Below are positions 17,533 to 26,295 of a DNA stretch of 64,000 nt, piece after piece. The notes below the pieces were generated by a model. The model ran no database searches. It was not told the origin of the DNA and saw only the letters and a list, made by a program, of their open reading frames with translations. The translations under genes were made by a program, and so were the position numbers. Positions within the stretch are counted from its first letter, which is position 1. The number at the start of each line of letters is the position of its first letter. Origin of the DNA: SIG299 sp964632165 (GTDB lineage: Bacteria > Bacillota > Clostridia > Lachnospirales > Lachnospiraceae); assembly GCA_964632165.1 (NCBI GenBank), contig CAZWCZ010000004.1, positions 14,007-78,006 on the forward strand, read 5' to 3'.

Positions 17533-18057
17533 TTAGCGTTCCGCTTTGCGAGGTTCCGGATAGTCAACACCAAAGGTATCTACCGAAACCTTTGCCATGC
17601 GCTGAGTTTCCATAGGACGATCAGACCAGTCGGTCGGGACAGCGGCAATCTTATTGATGATATCTAAGCCTTCCGTAACTTTACCAAAGGCGGCATATTG
17701 TCCGTCTAAATGCGGAGAATCTTTGTGCATCAGGAAAAACTGGGAGCCGGCAGAATCCGGATGCTGCGCTCTTGCCATGGAGATCACACCTGCCGTGTGC
17801 TTTAAATTGTTTTTAAAACCGTTCCAGGTAAATTCGCCCGGAATGGAATATCCCGGACCGCCCATGCCGGTACCGTCCGGACAGCCGCCCTGAATCATAA
17901 ATCCTTCAATGACTCTGTGGAAGATCAGTCCGTCATAAAAATGACTGTTAACAAGTGAGATAAAGTTGTTTACTGTATTTGGGGCGATCTCAGGATAAAG
18001 TTCTATCTTGATGATATCGCCGGATTCCATTTGGATGGTTACGATAGGATTTGCCAT
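17533..18057 (-). CDS. Cyclophilin-type peptidyl-prolyl isomerase
   Basis: A 174-residue cytoplasmic cyclophilin (PpiB type) catalysing proline cis-trans isomerisation. The active-site segments are present: FHRVIEGFMIQGG with the catalytic Arg, then SMARAQHPDSAGSQFFLM. There is no signal peptide or lipobox. The start at 18057 follows GGAGA; the open frame continues upstream without a ribosome binding site. A 7-bp inverted repeat (AGTCCGT 18092-18098, ACGGACT 18114-18120) lies in its upstream region. It is followed by a strong terminator. Confidence 0.93.
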   Translation of the reverse strand: MANPIVTIQMESGDIIKIELYPEIAPNTVNNFISLVNSHFYDGLIFHRVIEGFMIQGGCPDGTGMGGPGYSIPGEFTWNGFKNNLKHTAGVISMARAQHPDSAGSQFFLMHKDSPHLDGQYAAFGKVTEGLDIINKIAAVPTDWSDRPMETQRMAKVSVDTFGVDYPEPRKAER

Positions 18058-18191
18058 AAATATAGTCTCCGTTTCTTTGATATAGTCTGTAAGTCCGTCT
18101 GTTAAAAAGGGAAACGGACTCTGAAATAAGTTTACCACGAAATATGGAAAATGTCCATCATGGTGTGCATCTTATGATACGATGTTGCTGT

Positions 18192-19352
18192 CTATTTGCG
18201 CAGCAGGCGATACAAAGTCGGGTCTGCATGGATCCACTCAATAGAAGGGGCAATGAGATCAAGATTCTTTTGCAATGCTTCATCAGAAGGAATCTGCTTT
18301 CGCACGGCACGCAGCAGAATGTTTTTTGGAGTATGTTCCATATCAATGAATTCAAGAATCTGTGTCTGATAACCGGCGGATTCCAAAAGATTTGCACGGA
18401 GTGCATCGGTAAAGAGTGCAGCAGTGCGTTCCCTGATCAGTCCGTATTTCAGGAATGGGGTCAGGTCGGTATTGGAAATCTGACGGTTCAGTTCATGCTG
18501 ACAGCAGGGAACACTCAAAATGACAGAAGCGTTCCAGGTAATTGCCTTATACAGTGCAAAGTCAGTGGCGGTATCACAGGCATGCAGCGTTACAACCATG
18601 TCTATGGACGAAACACCTTCGTAGTCTGCAATGTCGCCATGCAGGAAGGTGAGTTCGGTATAACCGAGTTTTTCTGCCAGACGGCTGCAGTTTGCGATTA
18701 CGTCTTTTTTTAAGTCCAGACCGATGATACGGACATCACGGTGATGGAGGATCCTTAGAAAATGATATATGGCAAAGGTCAGATAGGATTTGCCGCACCC
18801 AAAATCCAAAATGGTGATCGGACGGTCAGAGGGCAGGGAAGGAAGGACATCCTGGACAAACTCAAGAAAACGGTTTATCTGACGGAACTTATCGTATTTT
18901 GCTTTTATAACGGTGCCGTCCTTTGTCATGACGCCAAGTTCGATTAAAAAAGGAACCGGGATCCCTTCTTTTAGAATATACTGCTTTGTACGGTTATGAG
19001 TAAGCGGAAGCTGAGGAAATGATTTTGCTTCCTTCTTTTTGAGAATGGCGATACTCCCCTTCTTGCTGACAAGAATCTGAACGGATCCGGAAGCACAGGT
19101 CATTTGGCACTGGCGGAAGCGGTTTTCGAAGAAGGAAGGAAATAACGAAATCAGCTCCTGCAGCGAGACGTTCTTATGAAAAGCCTGTGTCTGTGTAAAC
19201 TCTTCTATTTGATAGACCACGCATCCCTTGATGGTAAGAGGCCGGATCTTAACCTTCTTTAACGGTTCTGATTTAACAGGATTGCTGATGGTAGCCTCTG
19301 AAAGACCTGAGGCGAGCAATTCTTCTAATTCTTTATATTGTTCTGGTTCCAT
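18192..19352 (-). CDS. Class I SAM-dependent methyltransferase
   Basis: A 386-residue protein with a variable N-terminal half (about 1-165) and a Rossmann methyltransferase domain (about 175-345). SAM-binding motif I is ITILDFGCGKSYLTF. Later motifs are VVTLHACDTATDFAL and SVPCCQHEL, typical of the Methyltransf_32 type related to tRNA and ribosomal methylases. The target is unknown. It starts at 19352, with no close upstream gene in the same direction; the cyclophilin gene lies 134 bases downstream. Confidence 0.85.
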   Translation of the reverse strand: MEPEQYKELEELLASGLSEATISNPVKSEPLKKVKIRPLTIKGCVVYQIEEFTQTQAFHKNVSLQELISLFPSFFENRFRQCQMTCASGSVQILVSKKGSIAILKKKEAKSFPQLPLTHNRTKQYILKEGIPVPFLIELGVMTKDGTVIKAKYDKFRQINRFLEFVQDVLPSLPSDRPITILDFGCGKSYLTFAIYHFLRILHHRDVRIIGLDLKKDVIANCSRLAEKLGYTELTFLHGDIADYEGVSSIDMVVTLHACDTATDFALYKAITWNASVILSVPCCQHELNRQISNTDLTPFLKYGLIRERTAALFTDALRANLLESAGYQTQILEFIDMEHTPKNILLRAVRKQIPSDEALQKNLDLIAPSIEWIHADPTLYRLLRK

Positions 19353-19447
19353 GATGAGAATCCTTTCTATTCAGGTGTTGCTTTTATTTTAGCAGATGAG
19401 AGGGGTTCTCTCAAGAAAATTATGCAAAAAAAATAAGAGATTTACTA

Positions 19448-19476
19448 TTGATTAGTTATGGCGGATGAGGTAAGCT
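19448..19476 (+). promoter_or_regulatory. Candidate promoter for nfeD-nfo
   Basis: TTGATT (19448-19453) and TAAGCT (19471-19476) are 17 bases apart, with nfeD starting at 19510. The -10 match is imperfect. Confidence 0.4.
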
Positions 19477-19509
19477 AAAGGAAAAGGAAAGGAAGGAGAA
19501 AGATAAGAT

Positions 19510-19977
19510 ATGTTGCAGTATGTATGGCTGGCATTGTTGATCTTTTTTATTATAGCAGAGGCGGCAACGGTGGGACTGGTCTCCATCTGGTTTGCAGGAG
19601 GGGCACTTGTGGCAATGTTTCTTGCCATGGCAAAAGTACAGGCGGCCTGGCAGCTGGCGGTGTTTTTTGCGGTTTCTTTTGTACTTCTGCTTGTTACAAG
19701 ACCGATTGCAATGCGGCATTTTAATAATAAGAAAGAAAAGACAAATTATCAGAGCATTATCGGAAGAGTGGTCAGAATTACGGAGACGGTAGATAATTTT
19801 CATCAGACCGGGGCGGCATTTGCTGATGGTAAAGAGTGGACGGTCCGCTCGACAGATGAAGAGGTTGTGATCGAAAAAGATGCACCGGCAGTGGTAGTAG
19901 CGGTAGAGGGAGTGAAACTTCTGGTAAAACCGGCAGAAGAAAATAATGAGAGAGAAAGCAGGAAAAGCATATGTTGA
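19510..19977 (+). CDS. NfeD-like membrane protein
   Basis: A 155-residue short NfeD protein. It has two or three N-terminal hydrophobic segments (about 5-65; ALLIFFIIAEAATVGL begins the first) and a C-terminal OB-fold domain (about 80-140; IIGRVVRITETV and VVVAVEGVKLLV). NfeD proteins usually pair with an SPFH/flotillin protein in membrane microdomains, but none is adjacent here. The last 7 bases overlap nfo, so translation is coupled. The role is inferred from family only. Confidence 0.88.
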   Translation: MLQYVWLALLIFFIIAEAATVGLVSIWFAGGALVAMFLAMAKVQAAWQLAVFFAVSFVLLLVTRPIAMRHFNNKKEKTNYQSIIGRVVRITETVDNFHQTGAAFADGKEWTVRSTDEEVVIEKDAPAVVVAVEGVKLLVKPAEENNERESRKSIC

Positions 19978-20876
19978 AAATAGGTTCTCATGTTGGAATG
20001 AGCGGAAAGGAAATGTTTCTTGGCTCGGTAAAAGAAGCACTTTCTTATGATGCAACTACATTTATGGTGTATACCGGCGCACCACAGAATACAAGAAGAA
20101 AAGAAATTTCAGAATTAAACATTGATGCCGGACTCGCGTTAGCAGGAGAACACGGCATTATAGAATTTGTTGTTCATGCTCCGTATATTATCAATCTTGG
20201 AAATACGGAGAAAGCAGAAACTTTTTCACTTGCGGTAGAATTTCTGGCGAAAGAGCTGGAGCGTTCCGCGGCAATGCAGGCAAAGACACTGGTACTGCAT
20301 CCCGGCTCTCATGTGGGTGCAGGAGAGAAGGCAGGGATCGCAAAGATAATAGAAGGACTGAATACGGTTCTGACGGCAGATACACCGATCACGGTGGCAC
20401 TGGAGACGATGGCAGGAAAAGGAAGCGAGATCGGAAAAACCTTTGAAGAACTTGCCGCGATCTATGATGGTGTAGTTCATAACGAAAAGCTGAGAGTCTG
20501 TTTTGATACCTGCCATACGCATGATGCCGGTTATGATATTATACATGATTTTGACGGAGTTGCGGCGAAGTTCGACCGGCTGATCGGGAAAGATCAGATT
20601 GCGGTATTTCACATCAATGACAGCAAAAATGTAGCAGGTGCCGCAAAAGACCGTCATGAAAATATCGGATTCGGATGCATTGGATTTGATGCATTAAATT
20701 ACATCGTACATCATCCGGAGTTTACAGAGGTACCAAAAATTCTGGAATCCCCGTATGTAACAGAGACGGAAGAGGCAAAAATAAAATCGCTTCCGCCATA
20801 CCGGCAGGAGATCCGTATGTTACGGGAGGGAAAATTCCATCCGACCCTGATCGAAGAAATCAGAGCAAAAATTTAA
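19971..20876 (+). CDS. nfo: Endonuclease IV (AP endonuclease)
   Basis: A 301-residue TIM-barrel, zinc-dependent apurinic/apyrimidinic endonuclease of base excision repair. Metal-ligand segments are visible: VVHAPYIINLG, VLHPGSHVGAG, ALETMAGKG, CFDTCHTHDAGYD and HINDSKN, with RHENIGFG and ILESPY near the end. Length is normal for Nfo. It overlaps nfeD by 7 bases. A long hairpin with a T tract separates it from spoVAD. Confidence 0.96.
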   Translation: MLKIGSHVGMSGKEMFLGSVKEALSYDATTFMVYTGAPQNTRRKEISELNIDAGLALAGEHGIIEFVVHAPYIINLGNTEKAETFSLAVEFLAKELERSAAMQAKTLVLHPGSHVGAGEKAGIAKIIEGLNTVLTADTPITVALETMAGKGSEIGKTFEELAAIYDGVVHNEKLRVCFDTCHTHDAGYDIIHDFDGVAAKFDRLIGKDQIAVFHINDSKNVAGAAKDRHENIGFGCIGFDALNYIVHHPEFTEVPKILESPYVTETEEAKIKSLPPYRQEIRMLREGKFHPTLIEEIRAKI

Positions 20877-20887
20877 AAAGTGAGTAT

Positions 20888-20943
20888 AAAAGCGATGCTT
20901 CCTGCAGATACTGAGCAAAAAAGAAAGGGAGTGTCGCTTTTTT
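20888..20943 (+). promoter_or_regulatory. 15-bp hairpin overlapping the spoVAD ribosome binding site
   Basis: Arms 20888-20902 and 20927-20941 form 15 continuous base pairs (three G-U) around a 24-base loop. The 3' arm includes the GGGAG part of the spoVAD Shine-Dalgarno sequence and ends in TTTTTT directly before the ATG at 20944. It can be read as a terminator for nfo, or as a structure hiding the spoVAD ribosome binding site on read-through transcripts. Confidence 0.6.
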
Positions 20944-21975
20944 ATGCAAGGAGAGAAAAAAAGAAAAGGGAAACAGAGTTTTCTGCTGGAACAGCCGATA
21001 CGTGTGGCAGCAGGTGCCTGCATCGGAGGTTCTATGGAGCAGCAGGGACCTTTAGGATGTTATCTTGACGATTATGATGAAAGTGCCAGGTTTGACAGTG
21101 ACAATTGGGAAGAGTCAGAGAGCAAAATGCTGAGACAGACCATCGAAACGGCACTGAAAAAAGCGGGAAAAAAGACTTCAGAGGCAGAGTTTCTATTTTG
21201 CGGAGATTTGCTGCGGCAGATGACGGCAAGTTCTTTTGGGGTAAAAACATTGAATATTCCGGTATTCGGAGTATACGGTGCATGTTCTACAATGGGAGAG
21301 TCTTTACTGTTAGCGTCCGTATTAATGGAAGCCGGGCTTGCGCATTGTACGGTAGCAGCAACTTCCAGTCATTATGCGACGGCGGAGAAAGAATTTCGTT
21401 TTCCGCTCAGTTATGGGAATCAAAGACCGCCTTGCACAACGTGGACAGTTACCGGAAGCGGGGCGATCGTACTGGAAATCAGTGAGGAACTAAGGCATGG
21501 AGTGTATATTACGGCCGCAACACCGGGAAAGATTGTGGATTATGGAATTACAGACAAGTTTAATATGGGAGCCTGTATGGCTCCGGCAGCTGCTTCGACG
21601 ATTTCTGTCCACTTAAATGATCTTGGGATTTTACCGGAGCATTATGACAGGATCATCACGGGAGACCTGGGAGCAGTAGGAAAAGAGATACTCATTGATC
21701 TTTTAAAAGCAAAAGGATACGATATTGAGAAACAGCATATGGATTGCGGACTGACGATCTATGACCGGAATTCCCAGGATGTACACAGCGGAGGAAGCGG
21801 ATGCGGATGTGCGGCAGTTGCTTTGGCAGGGTATATCCTGCAGCAGATGAAAGAAGGAAAGTGGAAACGGATCTTGTTTGTCCCGACAGGAGCATTGCTT
21901 TCTTCTGTCACTGCGAATGAGGGAGATACCGTGCCGGGAATCGCACATGCAGTAGCATTGGAATGGAGGGGATAA
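20944..21975 (+). CDS. spoVAD: Stage V sporulation protein AD
   Basis: A 343-residue thiolase-fold protein that, in Bacillus, binds dipicolinic acid and plugs the SpoVA channel. Strong family matches are FGVYGACSTMGESLLLAS, AATSSHYATAEKEFRFP, TWTVTGSGAIVLE, MAPAAASTI, GGSGCGC and FVPTGALLS. The usual catalytic residues of thiolases are not conserved in this family, consistent with a binding role. The ATG follows AAGGGAG at a longish 12 bases, because a hairpin intervenes. spoVAE begins 2 bases after its stop. spoVAC lies about 16 kb upstream, so the usual C-D-E cluster is split. Confidence 0.95.
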   Translation: MQGEKKRKGKQSFLLEQPIRVAAGACIGGSMEQQGPLGCYLDDYDESARFDSDNWEESESKMLRQTIETALKKAGKKTSEAEFLFCGDLLRQMTASSFGVKTLNIPVFGVYGACSTMGESLLLASVLMEAGLAHCTVAATSSHYATAEKEFRFPLSYGNQRPPCTTWTVTGSGAIVLEISEELRHGVYITAATPGKIVDYGITDKFNMGACMAPAAASTISVHLNDLGILPEHYDRIITGDLGAVGKEILIDLLKAKGYDIEKQHMDCGLTIYDRNSQDVHSGGSGCGCAAVALAGYILQQMKEGKWKRILFVPTGALLSSVTANEGDTVPGIAHAVALEWRG

Positions 21976-21977
21976 AA

Positions 21978-22346
21978 ATGGAGTATCTGATCGCATTTGT
22001 TACAGGAGGGATTACCTGCGCGTTGGTGCAGATCTTAATGGATAAAACGAAACTTTTACCGGGAAGGGTAATGGTAATTCTTGTCGTTACGGGATCGGTA
22101 TTAAGTTTTCTTGGATGGTATGCGCCATGGAAAGAATTTGCCGGAGCCGGTGCGACGGTTCCGCTTTTGGGGTTCGGACATACACTGTTCGAAGGAGTAA
22201 AAAAAGCTGTGGATAAGGATGGATTTATCGGAATATTTAAAGGTGGATTTACTGCATCTGCAGTGGGGATATCTTCCGCGCTTGTTTTCAGCTATATAGC
22301 TTCGCTGCTGTTTCAGCCAAAGATAAAGACGGCAGGAGAAAAATAA
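21978..22346 (+). CDS. spoVAE: Stage V sporulation protein AE
   Basis: A 122-residue membrane protein of the SpoVAE (AEb) type, paralogous to SpoVAC. FVTGGITCALVQILMDKTKL opens the protein, and FAGAGATVPLLGFGHTLFEG matches the conserved glycine-rich loop. With SpoVAC it forms the membrane part of the dipicolinic-acid channel. GGAGGGG 7-13 bases upstream supports ATG 21978; an in-frame ATG at 21963 would overlap spoVAD. It is the last gene before a strong bidirectional terminator. Confidence 0.93.
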   Translation: MEYLIAFVTGGITCALVQILMDKTKLLPGRVMVILVVTGSVLSFLGWYAPWKEFAGAGATVPLLGFGHTLFEGVKKAVDKDGFIGIFKGGFTASAVGISSALVFSYIASLLFQPKIKTAGEK

Positions 22347-22350
22347 AAGG

Positions 22351-22390
22351 ATCCCGGAGAAGATGATCTTTCATTTTCTCCGGGATTTTT
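22351..22390. terminator. Bidirectional terminator between spoVAE and the PBP gene
   Basis: An 11-bp perfect stem (ATCCCGGAGAA with its complement at 22376-22386) and T runs on both strands lie between two convergent genes. Confidence 0.9.
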
Positions 22391-22405
22391 GCTGTGTATT
22401 TGATC

Positions 22406-25150
22406 TTATGGTTCCGGAAGTACAGGCGTGTCAGGGATCAGAGGAGTTTCCGTCAGCTGATGCAGAGTACAGAAGTCGGTTGGTAAAATGTACTTTGTAT
22501 CCGAAGTGGTATAGAAGTACTGCTCTTTGATATTTTCCTGTTCCTGCTTGCTTGGTGTGTAGCCTTCCGGGATCGGAGTCGGACTGGCTGTAGTATAGTC
22601 CAGTTTTGTCGGATAGTAGATATCCGGTTCATCCTTGATCAAGAGGACGCGTTCCTCGGTATTTGTACAATGTTCTGTAGCAAGAAGTCCGCTATCCAGA
22701 CAGATCGTAGCTTTCGCATGACAGTCACAGTATTCGGTAGGGACAGTACCTTTTGCAAAGTATTCTGTTTTCACGGTAGAACCTGCGAGGTATTGATCGC
22801 AGACACCACTGATTGCAAGCTTGCCGGACTTGGTGCAGATGGTAGCTGTAAGGATGGAGTCCGGAATGTCAAATTCTTTATATTCCAACTGCTTTTCCTC
22901 ATGTATGGTTTCCATGATGGTACGCCAGATGATGTTCTGCTTTACGTTCTGAAGGGTGTAGTTATTGTCAAAACCGGTCCAGATAGAACAGGTATAATAC
23001 GGAGTATAACCGCAGAACCAACGGTCAATGGTGTTGGTTGTTGTACCTGTTTTTCCGGCAACCGGCATTTTGTAATTGACAAAAGCAGGACCGGAAGAAC
23101 CTGAAGCGGAACCAAGACCCGGAGCGACAACATCCTGCATGGCACTTGTCAGGAGATATGCCGTTGAAGTTTTCATGACCTGTTTTGCCCTGGACTCATG
23201 GGAGAGGAGGACATTACCGTCATGGTCAAGGACTTTGGTGTAATAGTAAGGCGCATTATAGACGCCGCCGTTTGCGATAGATGCAAATGCGGCAGTCATT
23301 TCGATGTTGGAGACACCGTTAGTCAGACCGCCCAGGGCCAGAGGGAGACCGATATCAGAGTATACGGTCCCGTCGGAATTTACCTGGTAATCTACCAACG
23401 TGGAAAAACCGAGTTTCTTTAAGTAATCAAAGCCGACCTGAGGGGTAACCTCGTTCAATGCTTTTACCGCAATGACGTTCATTGAGTACGAGATGGCTCT
23501 TCGAATGGTGTTCAGCCCCATAAACGGAGGATCCTTTTTATACCAGTTCTTGACTTCTTTGGTGGTCCCGGGATAGAAGAAAGGAGCATCATCAAACGGG
23601 GTGGCAAGGGTCATTCCGCCGGAGTCAAGTGCCGGAAGAAATGCAGCAAGTACCTTAAAGGTAGAACCGACCTGCCGGACGGTAGAAGTAGCACGATTTA
23701 ATGTTCGGTTTCCTGTTTTTTCTCCACGGCCGCCGATCAGGGCAACAACGGCTCCGTCGGATTGGTCTATGATGGAAAGAGAAACCTGTGGCTGTATCGT
23801 CGGGGTAATACGTTCTCCTAAGATCACATCCCCTTCTCCGACTTTTGCATCACGAAATTCATCAATACAGGTCATGATATAGTCAAGATCAGTGCAAAGA
23901 AGGTTGTAGACACCGCTGACGATACGGACGGTAACACTGTCGGCATCTTTGAAGGAGTCATGGAATTTGATAAAGTCCTTTAACTGGTAGTGGATCGTTT
24001 CTCCGTCGGCAGTCTGTACCGAAAGAGCGTAGGAAAGATCATAATAGGAACCTTCACCGATGGCAGGATACATATCAGGGTCAGCGATCACGGTATCACA
24101 GATCTCCTGGATCTCACGATCCTGCGTAGTGTAGACACGCAGACCTCCGGTATAGATGAGGGAGGATGCCTGTGATGCACTGTAACCAAGCTTGGTCTGA
24201 AGATCATCCATCAGCTGGTTGATAAGTTCATCCGTAAAATAGCTGTAATAAGAAACGGAAGAAGTTTCTTCTACATGGGAAGCGATTCGAAGATAAACGG
24301 ATTCGGTATCTGCAAGGGCTTCGGCATATTCTTCGGCTGTGATAAATCCGAGCTTGTTCATCATATAGAGTACGGTATCCCGACGGTCTGTGTTCTCGGA
24401 AACGTTAGTGACAGGGTTCATTTTTGTCGGCGATTTCGGAAGGCAGGCAAGAACTGCCGCTTCGGAAACAGTCAGTTCGCTGACGTCTTTGCCGAAATAA
24501 GTCTGGGAAGCCATCTGGACTCCGTAAGAACCCTGACCGAGGTTGATGGTATTCAGGTAATATTCCAAAATGGTATCTTTGTCTAATGTATTTTCCAACT
24601 GAATGGCAAGGTACTGTTCCTGTACTTTGCGGACTACTTTAGCAATGTCACTTTCTTCGTTTCCTCCGCCGAAGATCTGGTTTTTTAAAAGCTGCTGGGT
24701 AATGGTGCTGGCACCGCTCTGCAAATGACCGGAAGTCAGAAGTTCTACGGAAGCGCGGAAAATGCTCCGTACGTCAATGCCGTCGTGCTCACGAAAACGC
24801 TCATCTTCAATGGCAATGAACGCGTTTTGTACGTGGACCGGGATACGGTCGATGGTCACATATTCACGATTACCTCCGGCACCGACTAAAGTCTGGGAAA
24901 GAGTACCGTCACTATAGTAAAATTTTGTGGTATAACCTGTAGGAACCACATTGATGTTACTGATATCAGGGGCAGAAGCAATCAGACCTTCCAAGGTACC
25001 GAATGCTGCCATAACGCCTGTGGTTGCTATAAATATGATAAATACAATGGCTAAGCGGAAGAACGACACTTTTGCCTTCGTGTTGAGACGCGGAGCCGTT
25101 GTCTTGAGCCTGTGAAGTTTTTTATTGACGGAAGCTTTACTGAAATCCAT
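22406..25150 (-). CDS. Class A penicillin-binding protein (PBP1a type)
   Basis: A 914-residue bifunctional peptidoglycan synthase with one N-terminal membrane anchor (about 30-50). The GT51 transglycosylase domain has catalytic Glu115 in IEDERFREHDGID, and GASTITQQLLKN at 147-158. The transpeptidase domain has SxxK at 496-499 (STFK), SxN at 556-558 (SMN) and KTG at 700-702. The C-terminal 150 residues are Cys- and Thr-rich with a Pro-rich tail, a common variable extension. The start at 25150 follows AAAGGA and has a near-consensus promoter. It acts outside the membrane in wall synthesis. Confidence 0.95.
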   Translation of the reverse strand: MDFSKASVNKKLHRLKTTAPRLNTKAKVSFFRLAIVFIIFIATTGVMAAFGTLEGLIASAPDISNINVVPTGYTTKFYYSDGTLSQTLVGAGGNREYVTIDRIPVHVQNAFIAIEDERFREHDGIDVRSIFRASVELLTSGHLQSGASTITQQLLKNQIFGGGNEESDIAKVVRKVQEQYLAIQLENTLDKDTILEYYLNTINLGQGSYGVQMASQTYFGKDVSELTVSEAAVLACLPKSPTKMNPVTNVSENTDRRDTVLYMMNKLGFITAEEYAEALADTESVYLRIASHVEETSSVSYYSYFTDELINQLMDDLQTKLGYSASQASSLIYTGGLRVYTTQDREIQEICDTVIADPDMYPAIGEGSYYDLSYALSVQTADGETIHYQLKDFIKFHDSFKDADSVTVRIVSGVYNLLCTDLDYIMTCIDEFRDAKVGEGDVILGERITPTIQPQVSLSIIDQSDGAVVALIGGRGEKTGNRTLNRATSTVRQVGSTFKVLAAFLPALDSGGMTLATPFDDAPFFYPGTTKEVKNWYKKDPPFMGLNTIRRAISYSMNVIAVKALNEVTPQVGFDYLKKLGFSTLVDYQVNSDGTVYSDIGLPLALGGLTNGVSNIEMTAAFASIANGGVYNAPYYYTKVLDHDGNVLLSHESRAKQVMKTSTAYLLTSAMQDVVAPGLGSASGSSGPAFVNYKMPVAGKTGTTTNTIDRWFCGYTPYYTCSIWTGFDNNYTLQNVKQNIIWRTIMETIHEEKQLEYKEFDIPDSILTATICTKSGKLAISGVCDQYLAGSTVKTEYFAKGTVPTEYCDCHAKATICLDSGLLATEHCTNTEERVLLIKDEPDIYYPTKLDYTTASPTPIPEGYTPSKQEQENIKEQYFYTTSDTKYILPTDFCTLHQLTETPLIPDTPVLPEP

Positions 25151-25188
25151 AATCCTGTCCTTTCTCTCAATTCTATGTAAGTATCGTA

Positions 25189-25217
25189 ATTATATCAAAT
25201 TCCATGAGATTATTCAA
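25189..25217 (-). promoter_or_regulatory. Sigma-A promoter for the class A PBP gene
   Basis: On the reverse strand, TTGAAT (25212-25217) and TATAAT (25189-25194) are exactly 17 bases apart. The 285-base gap to DUF4250 otherwise holds only the divergent forward promoter. Confidence 0.8.
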
Positions 25218-25355
25218 TCGAAAGACTGTGTAGATTTTATTACAAAAATGTTTCATGGCACGGGAGCAGAAAATACTGTTAAAAGTATGGAACAAAAACG
25301 AAAAGTTTATAAAAAATCTCAGGATAAAAACCATGAGAATACGGAGGCCGAATGC

Positions 25356-25384
25356 TTGAAAGAAAAAGGAGGATATGGTACAAT
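25356..25384 (+). promoter_or_regulatory. Sigma-A promoter for DUF4250-yigZ-rarA
   Basis: TTGAAA (25356-25361), 17 bases, then TACAAT (25379-25384) with an extended TGG just before the -10. The DUF4250 ATG follows at 25436. Confidence 0.75.
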
Positions 25385-25435
25385 ATCTTTGTTTGCGGCA
25401 TAGGATCGTGCGTATTTTTGAAGGGAGGAACCGGG

Positions 25436-25612
25436 ATGCTGCCAAAAGACCCGATGATGTTATACAGTTTTATTAATACGAAGCTGAGAGACTGTTATTC
25501 CAGCCTGGAAGAACTGTGTGAAGATTTGAATATCACCAGGGAGGAAATAGAAGAAGTACTTGCCAAAGCGGACTTTTTCTATGATCCTGAGACCAATCGG
25601 TTTATAGGATAG
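25436..25612 (+). CDS. DUF4250 small protein
   Basis: A 58-residue acidic soluble protein matching the DUF4250 family: MLPKDPMMLYSFINTKLRD at the start, then a short helix-turn-helix-like segment (LEELCEDLNITREEIEEVL). GGGAGG upstream fixes the ATG at 25436, since the longer open frame begins on the promoter. The domain resembles a small winged-helix or sigma-region-4-like module, but no function is known. It is first in a run with yigZ (14 bases) and rarA. Confidence 0.85.
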   Translation: MLPKDPMMLYSFINTKLRDCYSSLEELCEDLNITREEIEEVLAKADFFYDPETNRFIG

Positions 25613-25626
25613 CATAGGAGAGATAC

Positions 25627-26283
25627 ATGGAAAAACAGTACAGGACCGTTTATCAGGGCGGTGTGGGAGAAATTACAGAGAAGAGATCAAGATTTATTGC
25701 ATCGGTATTCCCGTGCGGATCAGAAGAAGAAGCACTTGCCTGTATTGAGGCAACAAAGAAAAAGTACTGGGATGCAAGGCACAACTGTTCCGCCTATACC
25801 ATCGGAGACAATCATGAACTGGAACGCTGCAGTGATGACGGAGAACCTCAGAAAACAGCCGGCAGACCGATGCTGGATGTTTTGATCAATGAAGATATCC
25901 ATAATGTCTGTGTGGTAGTAACAAGATATTTTGGAGGAATACTGCTTGGTACCGGAGGGCTGGTAAGGGCATATCAGGCAGCAGTGAAGGAAGGACTGAA
26001 AAACAGCATTGTCGTTACAAAGCAGTTTGGGAAAAAGATAAAGATCGTTACGGATTACACCGGAATCGGAAAACTGCAGTATCTTGCGGCAACCGGAGGT
26101 TATACGGTACTTTCCGTGGAATATACGGATGTTGTGACGGCACATGTTCTTGTGACTCCGGAAAAGCAGGAGGAACTTGTGAAAAAGATGACAGAGGCCA
26201 CGGCAGGAAGAGTGGAGATTTTCGAAGAAGAGGAGCTTTGGTTTGCCGAAAGCGGGCAGGATATACTGTTGTTTGAGGAATAA
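25627..26283 (+). CDS. YigZ / IMPACT family protein
   Basis: A 218-residue protein of the YigZ (UPF0029/IMPACT) family. The N-terminal domain has the signature ARHNCSAYTIG, followed by SDDGEPQKTAGRPML and VVVTRYFGGILLGTGGLVRA, with a ferredoxin-like C-terminal domain (about 140-205). Family members are linked to translation regulation or nucleic-acid binding, without a settled bacterial role. It is closely packed between DUF4250 and rarA. Confidence 0.93.
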   Translation: MEKQYRTVYQGGVGEITEKRSRFIASVFPCGSEEEALACIEATKKKYWDARHNCSAYTIGDNHELERCSDDGEPQKTAGRPMLDVLINEDIHNVCVVVTRYFGGILLGTGGLVRAYQAAVKEGLKNSIVVTKQFGKKIKIVTDYTGIGKLQYLAATGGYTVLSVEYTDVVTAHVLVTPEKQEELVKKMTEATAGRVEIFEEEELWFAESGQDILLFEE

Positions 26284-26295
26284 GGTAGGAATCAT

